Assembly (NCBI GenBank): GCA_003645555.1
Contig: QNFN01000046.1
Coordinates: 1 to 9,296 of the forward strand
Length of the DNA stretch: 9,296 nucleotides
Origin: Gammaproteobacteria bacterium
Lineage (GTDB): Bacteria; Pseudomonadota; Gammaproteobacteria; QNFN01
Reading direction: 5' to 3'
Positions 1-4,736 of the stretch are shown piece after piece. Each line of letters begins with the position of its first letter. The stretch's first letter is position 1. Made by a program: the position numbers and the translations under genes. The notes beneath the pieces were generated by a model. That model saw only the letters and a program-made list of their open reading frames with translations. It searched no databases and was not told the DNA's origin.

Positions 1-290
1 CAGGTCTCGTCTGGCTGGTGGCCGAGGAGACCGACGCTCGTAGCCACCTGCGTGGCCTCAATGCCATGATGGCCGCCCTGGGCGCCCTGGCGTTGTTCGC
101 CTGCATCGACCTGGTACGTTTCCGATTACTGGTAATCGCCATCGGTGTGGTGCTCACCTTCCTGGTAGTGGCGCGCATCCATTCCCTGATTGTCGATGGC
201 CTGCCCGGGCCCGCCACGCGGCTCTACCTGGCCGTGGAAGTGGTGATGGCGGCCGTGTTTCTTCTCTGGCCTCCTGTTTCCGGTTCCTGA
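1..290 (+). CDS. DUF4345-like small integral membrane protein, 3' end only
   Basis: The reading frame is already open at the left edge (first whole codon at position 3) and ends at TGA 288-290, giving about 95 visible residues; the true start lies outside the window. A GTG at 18 would be in frame but sits in the middle of conserved-looking sequence and is unlikely to be the start. Three hydrophobic segments are visible, roughly residues 21-39, 41-58 and 74-92. Between the second and third is a polar turn containing ARIHSLIVDGLPGP. The pattern HLRGLNAMMA, then two membrane helices, then R-x-x-SL-x-VDG-x-P, resembles the C-terminal half of DUF4345 proteins, four-helix membrane proteins of unknown function. 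It has no evident link to its neighbours. Assignment to DUF4345 is by remembered motif resemblance and is moderate; that it is a membrane protein is well supported. Confidence 0.6.
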   Translation, partial: GLVWLVAEETDARSHLRGLNAMMAALGALALFACIDLVRFRLLVIAIGVVLTFLVVARIHSLIVDGLPGPATRLYLAVEVVMAAVFLLWPPVSGS

Positions 291-648
291 GGGGCCTCTA
301 TCCCGCCCTGTCGAGACCATGCTCCGACCGGCTGCGCGTACATCACGACCTCGGTCGCACATGCATTTCTACGGTGACAAATTTACGACCCGCCTGTCTC
401 CTGGAGCATGCGTTTTCAACTTCCTGGATCAGAAATCATCGAAGATCAGGTGCTCATGGACATCCATGCACCGACACCGCCCCGAAAGGCCTATTCCAGG
501 CGGCTGCGACCCATCTCTCGGCTACGACCTTTGGCGAACCCGGTCGTTTTCCGGTGTCGTAAGCGAATACAATGGAATAGTGGGTATTTGACGAAGGATA
601 TGTATCGCGCAGCTGGATTCACCCGCGCCCTGACTGGAACTCGACACC
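291..648. other. Gap without a recognisable gene, upstream of the broken substrate-binding protein gene
   Basis: These 358 bases contain only short overlapping reading frames rich in Arg, Pro, Ser and His that look like out-of-frame GC-rich translation, and I recognise no protein family in them. A TACAAT hexamer at 568-573 resembles a sigma-70 -10 box about 75 bp before the ATG at 649, but no convincing -35 box lies 16-18 bp upstream of it. A TTGACG at 588-593 has no matching -10. No clear Pho box (tandem CTGTCAT-like repeats) was found. The gap may hold the promoter of the downstream gene, but I cannot place it with confidence. Confidence 0.4.
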
Positions 649-1559
649 ATGCGACACGTCTTACTTCTCCTCGCCGCCGGCCTGTGGCTGTCTACCGTCG
701 ACGCCGCCGAGCGGATCCGTTACGAGGGCTCCTAGCAGACTGTTGAAAAACGTCATGAGCGCAGGTCAGACAAGGCATAAATCAGCGAAACAGCGCAGTT
801 TACTGGTGTAAATGAGCATGTTGAGCCGATTTATAACGCCGTATGACCCAGAGCAATAGTTTTTCAACAGCCTGCTAGACCATCGGCAAGCTCATCTCCA
901 ACTCGCAGTACATCTACCGCGAATCCAAGTTCAACGTCAGCACGCTGACTGAAAGCACCGGCGGCGAACAGTGCATCCTGGCCAAGAGCTGTGACATCGG
1001 CGGTGTCGCCCGTGAGGTCAAACCGCAGGTCACGGTCCTGGGCGCGGTCAAGACGCTGATCGGCCGGGATGCCCTGGCCGTGATCGTCAGTTCCGACAAC
1101 CCGGTCGACAACCTGACCCTGGAACAAGTCAGGGATATTTTTACCGGCCAGGTCACCAACTGGAACGCGGTAGGTGGCCCTGATCAACCGATCAAGGCGT
1201 ACATCGTCAAACCGAACTCGGCCACCTACGGTGTCTTTCGGCAAGCGGTACTCGGTGATGAAGATTACAACGGGGTCAACGTCATCCCGTTCGATGCCAA
1301 AATGGTTTCACAGGTAGGCAATGAGAACGGGGCGATCGGTCAGATAAGTGCCTCGTTCCTCGGCAATCTTAAGTCCATCAAGGCCGTCACCATCGACGGC
1401 CAGGCCCCGTCTACGGTCAAAGGCGCCTACCCGATCACCCGCCCGCTCTACCTGGTCACCCCGGGAGAACCGGCCGGCGCGGTCAAGGACTACATCGACT
1501 GGCTCCTTGGCCCGGAGGGGCAGAAAACCATCAGCCGGCTGTTTGCCACGATCGGGTAG
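649..1559 (+). pseudogene. Periplasmic phosphate-type ABC transporter substrate-binding protein (PstS-like), broken by an inserted element
   Basis: The ATG at 649 opens a typical signal peptide (MRHVLLLLAAGLWLSTVDAA) followed by ERIRYEGS, then TAG at 733-735 inside the insertion. Coding resumes at ACC 879 with TIGKLISNSQYIY, FNVSTLTESTGGEQ, KSCDIGGVAREV, LTLEQVRDIFTGQVTNWN and a C-terminal IDWLLGPEGQKTISRLFATIG, ending at TAG 1557-1559. The two parts are 28 and 226 residues; an intact version would be near 255, a normal size for the family. GS(S)TIG, the STGG loop, the LxxIFxGxxxNW motif and the WLLxxEGQ end match PBP-like phosphate-binding proteins (PF12849 type), which deliver phosphate or a similar oxyanion to an ABC permease. 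No permease or ATPase gene is visible beside it. TAG codons at both junctions (733-735 and 876-878) block read-through. The GTG at 1080 could start a fragment, but without signal peptide or N-terminal lobe. The gene is almost certainly non-functional as it stands. Confidence 0.88.
732..878. mobile_element. MITE-like non-autonomous insertion with terminal inverted repeats, flanked by CTAG
   Basis: The left end at 736-751 reads CAGACTGTTGAAAAAC and the reverse complement of the right end (859-874) reads CAGGCTGTTGAAAAAC, 15 of 16 identical. Both ends are flanked by CTAG (732-735 and 875-878), either a 4-bp target duplication or the outermost part of the inverted repeat. The core is about 139 bp and has no transposase frame. 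Its interior is also symmetric: GGCATAAATC (774-783) pairs imperfectly with GATTTATAACGCC (828-840), and a TTTAC-TGGT-GTAAA hairpin (799-812) sits at the exact centre, so the whole element can fold on itself, as MITEs commonly do. It interrupts the substrate-binding protein gene between the codons for GS and TIG. A preference for CTAG/YTAR targets is known for some IS5-type elements, but I do not assign the parent family. Confidence 0.85.
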
Positions 1560-1568
1560 GGTCGCCGC

Positions 1569-1587
1569 CTGACCGGATCGCGGTCAG
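1569..1587. terminator. Short hairpin between convergent genes, possible terminator
   Basis: CTGACCG (1569-1575), loop GATCG, CGGTCAG (1581-1587) forms a perfect 7-bp stem in the 38-bp space between the convergent stop codons of the broken substrate-binding gene and the fabD-like gene. No T-run follows on either strand, so intrinsic termination is possible but unproven. Confidence 0.35.
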
Positions 1588-1597
1588 ATCACCAGGC

Positions 1598-2587
1598 TCA
1601 ACCGGGATTTCTGGTTGAATCCACAGCCTCGCCCAGGGAACGGCTGTTGATCGCCGACAGGTAGGTCACTTCGAGATCGGTGCCACGCAGGGTTTTCTTG
1701 ACCATGCCCTCGAGGTTCGGCCGCTTTTCGTCGGGCGTCTCTCCCTTGCCGATGCCGCCGCCGAATTCGACCAGCAGGTTGGCGCCGTCGCCAAAGGCCG
1801 TCTGCAGGTTGGCGTACCACATCACCGGGTGGAACAACTGGAAGAAAAGCCGTGAGCGGATCGCGACCGGATCGGGGTCGTGGTAGCCGCCGGTAAAGTT
1901 GGACAGCACGCGCACGCCAGAGAGGTCGAACCCGGTCGCTGCCAGGACGTCACGATAGCAGCGCGCCGCCTCGACCATGTAGTAGGTATGGAAGGCACCC
2001 TCGGTTTTCAGGCGCACCGGCCGCTTGCGCGGGAAGTTCTCCGTGACCTCCTGCTCGAGTGCCTCGAGATCCTCACCCTTGCCACCGACCACCGTCTGGT
2101 CGGGCAGATTGCAGCCGGCAACGGCACAGTGATGACGTTCGGCCAACGGGCGGATGGCATTGACCTCAAGCGGGAAGGCGGTCATTTCGCCCTCACCGTG
2201 GGTGCCCATCAACTCACCGCGTTTCTGTACCAGCTTCAGTGCGTCCTCGAAACTGACCGCACCCGCTGCAACCAGTGCCGAGTACTCACCCAGGCTGTGG
2301 CCGGCCGCCATGTTCGGCTTGATGGCGTCATCAGTCAGGTCGCGGAACACCTCCAGGCAGGCGACCGAGTGGGTCAGCAGCGCCGGCTGGGTGTAACGGG
2401 TCAGATTGAGCTTCTCCTCGGGGTCACTGAAGGAGAGCTCGGCGATGTCGTAACCAAGGACGCCACTGGCCTGTTCGTAGACCTTGCGCGCGGTCTTGTA
2501 CTCGCCGTGGAGGTCGCTGCCCATTCCCCGGTACTGCGAACCCTGGCCGGGGAAGAGGAAGAGGATGTTCTGGTCTCCGCTGGACAT
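1598..2587 (-). CDS. Stand-alone malonyl-CoA:acyl carrier protein transacylase (FabD-like)
   Basis: This 329-residue cytoplasmic protein belongs to the FabD/acyltransferase family, which moves the malonyl group from CoA to acyl carrier protein. Visible motifs are GQGSQ (14-18), GHSLGEYSA (96-104, nucleophile Ser98), Arg123 in QKRGELM (the carboxylate-binding Arg) and GAFH (197-200, catalytic His200). GHSLG and xAFH are the malonyl-type signatures; methylmalonyl-specific AT domains usually have GHSQG and YASH. The C-terminal part is unusual: where FabD normally has EVGPGKVLTGL it has EFGGGIGKGETPDEKRPNLEG, a hydrophilic insertion of about ten residues. The ATG at 2585-2587 is chosen over an in-frame TTG nine bases upstream because GGGA lies 9 nt before it. 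The gene lies outside any fabH-fabG-acpP cluster, about 0.5 kb downstream of the methylmalonyl-CoA genes on the same strand. It may be a second FabD copy, or a trans-acting acyltransferase for a secondary pathway; the sequence does not decide which. Confidence 0.85.
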   Translation of the reverse strand: MSSGDQNILFLFPGQGSQYRGMGSDLHGEYKTARKVYEQASGVLGYDIAELSFSDPEEKLNLTRYTQPALLTHSVACLEVFRDLTDDAIKPNMAAGHSLGEYSALVAAGAVSFEDALKLVQKRGELMGTHGEGEMTAFPLEVNAIRPLAERHHCAVAGCNLPDQTVVGGKGEDLEALEQEVTENFPRKRPVRLKTEGAFHTYYMVEAARCYRDVLAATGFDLSGVRVLSNFTGGYHDPDPVAIRSRLFFQLFHPVMWYANLQTAFGDGANLLVEFGGGIGKGETPDEKRPNLEGMVKKTLRGTDLEVTYLSAINSRSLGEAVDSTRNPG

Positions 2588-2620
2588 GGCGTTCAATCCC
2601 GGTTGATTGGCGAGGGCGGC

Positions 2621-2649
2621 AGGATAGCCAGCAGGTCAGTACGAGGCAA
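2621..2649 (-). promoter_or_regulatory. Possible sigma-70 promoter for the fabD-like gene
   Basis: On the minus strand TTGCCT (2649-2644) is followed after exactly 17 bp by TATCCT (2626-2621). Each box matches the sigma-70 consensus at 4 of 6 positions. The start of transcription would fall about 25-30 bp before the ATG at 2587. This is a weak match without other support, but it lies between the repeat array and the gene, where an independent promoter would be expected. Confidence 0.25.
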
Positions 2650-2695
2650 GCAGCGACGGTTGCAGGGCCTCATCACCATGAGCAAGGTGCGCGCG

Positions 2696-2947
2696 CATCG
2701 CGGCCTGTACCCAGGGGGCATAAAGGGGCTGCTCCTACACGGGAATGGCACTCCTGCAGGAAGCCCACCCCCGGACCGATGGTCGTTTGGAATGGCGGAG
2801 CCGTATCGCGGTGAGCACCCTGAAAGGCATAAAGGCCCGCTCCTACAAGGTGTGGCGCGTGTAGGAGGCCCGCTTCCAGGCCGATCCACCCTGGTCAAGG
2901 TCGTATCGCGGCAGGTACCCGTGGGGCATAAAGGCGCCGCGCCTATA
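2696..2947 (-). repeat. Degenerate tandem array: three 44-bp units and two 26-bp partners
   Basis: Three equal-length units lie at 2696-2739, 2804-2847 and 2904-2947. They share TATCGCGG (CATCGCGG in the first), a GTACCC/GCACCC block, the core GGCATAAAGG and, in the first two, GCTCCTACA at the end (GCGCCTATA in the third). Start-to-start distances are 108 and 100 bp. The first two units are each followed, after 15 and 12 bp, by a 26-bp element in opposite orientation beginning TGYAGGARGCCC and ending CCGAT (2755-2780, 2860-2885). In the second pair CTCCTACA (2840-2847) and TGTAGGAG (2860-2867) can form an 8-bp stem. Read on the minus strand the units begin TGTAGGAGC, like the TGTAGGAGCGGGC repeats common in gammaproteobacterial intergenic DNA. 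This family differs from the TGTAGGTCGGGC family next to it. Confidence 0.75.
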
Positions 2948-2980
2948 TTCCGACACCACCCACGTCGGCCAGGACACTGC

Positions 2981-3077
2981 TGTAGGTCGGACTTCAGTCC
3001 GACAGGCTGTGAACCGGTTATGGCTCCATTGTGGGTCGGGCTTGAGCCCGACTTGTCGGGCTGAAGTCCGACCTACA
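2981..3077. repeat. REP-like palindromic repeat cluster (three units) after the epimerase-like gene
   Basis: Units of the type TGTAGGTCGGRCTTCAGYCC lie at 2981-3004 (plus), 3031-3053 (plus, first bases changed to GTGGGTCGG) and 3054-3077 (minus). Each is itself a small palindrome (GTCGGRCTT-CAGYCCGAC), and the outer two form an inverted pair. The cluster ends 24 bp from the epimerase-like stop codon (3102), so it would lie in the 3' untranslated part of that transcript. REP elements of this kind are known to stabilise mRNA 3' ends, attenuate transcription or bind DNA gyrase/IHF, and are spread by RAYT transposases; none of these roles is shown here. Confidence 0.85.
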
Positions 3078-3101
3078 CAAATTCCCGGAACCGTCCTGTG
3101 G

Positions 3102-3578
3102 TTACGAGGCCAGCCGTGCGAAAGCGTCAACCACTTCCGGTGGTGCCTGGACCAGTTCGATCAGCACCCCTTCTCCGCCGATCGGTGAAGCCTCGTTGCC
3201 TTTTGGGTGGATGAAGCAGATGTCGAAACCGGAGGCCCCCTTGCGGATGCCACCGGGAGTGAAGCGAACCCCGCGGGACTCGAGCCAGGTCACCGCCGCC
3301 GGCAGATCGTCGATCCACAGGCCGACGTGGTTGAGGGCCGGGTCCTGCACCTTCGGTTTCCGGTCGGGATCGAGCGGCTGCATCAGGTCGACCTCTACCT
3401 TGAGGAGGCCAGAGCCAGCGACTGCGATGTCTTCATCGACATTCTCTTTTTCGCTCTGATAATCACCGCTCAGGGTCAAGCCCAGGGTGTCGATCCAGAG
3501 CGTGCGCAGACGACTCTTGTCCAGAGCACCTACGGCGATCTGCTGGATTCCAAGGACTTTGAAGGGTCGGTCACTCAT
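3102..3578 (-). CDS. VOC-family protein, likely methylmalonyl-CoA epimerase
   Basis: This 158-residue protein has two beta-alpha-beta-beta-beta modules of the vicinal oxygen chelate fold: residues about 8-70, ending [11 protein letters not shown], and about 82-145, starting [10 protein letters not shown] and ending GVLIELVQ. Methylmalonyl-CoA epimerase interconverts the (S) and (R) forms, linking propionyl-CoA carboxylase to the mutase, and this gene follows those genes on the same strand. His84 and Glu141 match two metal ligands of the epimerase family, and Asp64 sits where a Gln/Glu ligand is expected. The first ligand, normally His in DHIxIAV, is Gln13 here (GIQQIAV). I recall similar GIQQIA proteins in other proteobacteria, often annotated only as VOC or lactoylglutathione lyase, so this may be a subfamily trait. 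A glyoxalase-type activity cannot be excluded. The second of two adjacent ATG codons is taken as start because GGAG is 6 nt from it but only 3 nt from the first. Confidence 0.75.
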   Translation of the reverse strand: MSDRPFKVLGIQQIAVGALDKSRLRTLWIDTLGLTLSGDYQSEKENVDEDIAVAGSGLLKVEVDLMQPLDPDRKPKVQDPALNHVGLWIDDLPAAVTWLESRGVRFTPGGIRKGASGFDICFIHPKGNEASPIGGEGVLIELVQAPPEVVDAFARLAS

Positions 3579-3582
3579 CATA

Positions 3583-3590
3583 TTCTCCGT
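3583..3590 (-). promoter_or_regulatory. Ribosome binding site deciding the epimerase-like start
   Basis: The minus strand reads ACGGAGAA here. GGAG is separated by 6 nt from the ATG at 3578-3576 and by only 3 nt from the ATG at 3581-3579, so the downstream ATG is the better start. Confidence 0.6.
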
Positions 3591-3620
3591 AATGTCCGCA
3601 ACGTCATGGTCGCCGGCTAC

Positions 3621-3667
3621 TGTAGGTCGGGCTTCAGCCCGACTGTCGGACTGAAGTCCGACCTACA
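3621..3667. repeat. REP-like inverted pair after meaB
   Basis: Two units abut head to head: TGTAGGTCGGGCTTCAGCCC-type at 3621-3643 and its inverted partner at 3644-3667, which ends ACCTACA. Apart from a few G/A changes the 47 bp form one long palindrome containing two smaller ones. It lies 34 bp past the meaB stop codon and 42 bp before the epimerase-like start, so it sits within the transcript if the genes are co-transcribed. It belongs to the same family as the units at 2981-3077 and 8442-8497. Confidence 0.88.
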
Positions 3668-3701
3668 AAAGACTTCACCGCCTGCCGTTGGCGAGATGGC
3701 A

Positions 3702-4727
3702 TCAGTCCCACTTGTCGTGGTGTTTCAGGAACAGTTCCAGCAGCTGCCGTGCGGCAAGAGTCGGTGGCAACCGCCCGGCGGTGACCGCGGCCTCCAGGGC
3801 CGGGATCTGCCTGCGCACCTCCGGGTCACCCTGCAGCGCCGTGACCAGGCTGTCGTTCACCTCCGACCACATCCAGGCCCGGGCCTGGGCCGCGCGCCGG
3901 GTATCGAATTCGCCACTGGCCTGGAGGGTGTCGCGGTAACTGAGCACCGTCTTCCAGGTCTCGGCGATACCGGTGCCGTCCCGCGCCGAGCAGGTGCGGA
4001 CCGTCACTTTCCAGTTCGCGGAACGCGGGTGGAGCAGCTGCAATGCGCCGCGATACTCCGCCATGGATCGCCTGGCGGCGGCCTGCAGGTCGCCATCGGC
4101 TTTGTTGACCAGGACCAGATCGGCCAGCTCCATGATGCCGCGCTTGATGCCCTGCAACTCGTCACCGCCCCCGGGCAGCAGCAGCAACACGAACATGTCG
4201 GTCATCTCGGCGACCCTGGTCTCGGACTGCCCGACGCCGACCGTCTCGACGATGATCACGTCGAAACCCGCCGCCTCGCACAGCAGCATGGCCTCGCGGC
4301 TGCGCCGGGCGATACCGCCGAGGGTGTTGCCGGAAGGTGACGGCCGAATGTAGACCTCGCGGCGGCGCGACAGCTCCTCCATGCGGGTCTTGTCGCCGAG
4401 GATGGAGCCGCCACTGATGGCGGACGAGGGGTCCACCGTGAGCACGGCCACCCGGTGCCCGGCGTCGATCACGTGGTTGCCCAGCGCCTCGACGAAGGTC
4501 GACTTGCCGACCCCGGGTACGCCCGATATGCCGAGTCGCACAGAGTCGCCGGCATGCGGTGTCAGTCGCTGGAGCAGGGCGCTGGCGGCGGCGCGGTGAT
4601 CCGTCCGCGTCGATTCGATCAGAGTGATGGCCCGCGCCAGCGCGCGCCGGTTGCCGTCGAGGACACCCTTGGCAAGCGCCTCCATTTCCGGATCCAGGTC
4701 AGCCACTGGCGACTCCGCCAGCGTCAC
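3702..4727 (-). CDS. meaB: Methylmalonyl-CoA mutase-associated GTPase MeaB (ArgK type)
   Basis: This 341-residue cytoplasmic P-loop GTPase is of the MeaB/ArgK (SIMIBI) class. It guards loading of adenosylcobalamin into methylmalonyl-CoA mutase and protects the enzyme from inactivation. Visible motifs are the Walker A GVPGVGKST (69-77), VDPSS (98-102), SGGSILGDKTRM (105-116), the switch/Walker B segment ETVGVGQSE (161-169) and the guanine-specificity motif NKAD (208-211). The helical C-terminal arm, roughly residues 265-341, is the part used for dimerisation in the family. Length is normal. The GTG start at 4727-4725 overlaps the TGA of the carboxylase alpha gene as GTGA, and GGAG lies 5 nt upstream within that gene's last codons, so translation is probably coupled. 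Co-location with the mutase and propionyl-CoA carboxylase fits the assigned role well. Confidence 0.95.
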   Translation of the reverse strand: MTLAESPVADLDPEMEALAKGVLDGNRRALARAITLIESTRTDHRAAASALLQRLTPHAGDSVRLGISGVPGVGKSTFVEALGNHVIDAGHRVAVLTVDPSSAISGGSILGDKTRMEELSRRREVYIRPSPSGNTLGGIARRSREAMLLCEAAGFDVIIVETVGVGQSETRVAEMTDMFVLLLLPGGGDELQGIKRGIMELADLVLVNKADGDLQAAARRSMAEYRGALQLLHPRSANWKVTVRTCSARDGTGIAETWKTVLSYRDTLQASGEFDTRRAAQARAWMWSEVNDSLVTALQGDPEVRRQIPALEAAVTAGRLPPTLAARQLLELFLKHHDKWD

Positions 4728-4736
4728 TCGAACTCC
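4724..4736 (-). promoter_or_regulatory. GTGA stop/start overlap with internal ribosome binding site
   Basis: The alpha-subunit stop TGA (4726-4724) overlaps the meaB start GTG (4727-4725). The GGAG at 4736-4733, part of the MEFE codons that end the alpha subunit, lies 5 nt before the GTG. This arrangement is typical of translational coupling. Confidence 0.7.

Larger units (their letters stand above)
2588..3101. other. Repeat-rich gap without a gene between the epimerase-like and fabD-like genes
   Basis: The 514 bases hold no recognisable gene. From left to right they contain about 100 bp that may carry the fabD-like promoter, a degenerate array of three 44-bp repeats with two 26-bp partner repeats (2696-2947), and a cluster of three REP-like palindromic units (2981-3077) close to the stop codon of the epimerase-like gene. 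The short reading frames across it change frame through repeats and look spurious. Confidence 0.7.

Noticed and set aside
319..746. Several overlapping plus-strand frames in the gap before the broken binding-protein gene
   Set aside because: They overlap in different frames, are Arg/Pro/Ser-rich and have no recognisable domain. The longest reads into the signal-peptide region and the MITE in the wrong frame.
1080..1559. An independent short gene starting at GTG 1080
   Set aside because: The same frame is open and clearly conserved back to 879, and joins the signal peptide at 649 once the insertion is removed, so this is a fragment of the broken gene.
2588..2596. TTG at 2596-2594 as the start of the fabD-like gene
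   Set aside because: The in-frame ATG at 2587-2585 has GGGA at a usable distance and gives the normal FabD N-terminus a few residues before the PGQGSQ motif.
2696..2947. CRISPR array
   Set aside because: Only three units, strongly diverged, 56 to 64 bp apart with repeated (not unique) sequence in the spacers, and no cas gene nearby.
1880..3064. A 394-codon plus-strand frame opposite the fabD-like gene
   Set aside because: It runs out of the antisense of fabD straight through the repeat array and REP cluster, so its second half is translated repeats. No motif is recognisable.
3207..4340. A 377-codon plus-strand frame across the epimerase-like gene, the REP pair and meaB
   Set aside because: It crosses two real minus-strand genes and a palindromic repeat; the MeaB and VOC motifs are on the opposite strand.
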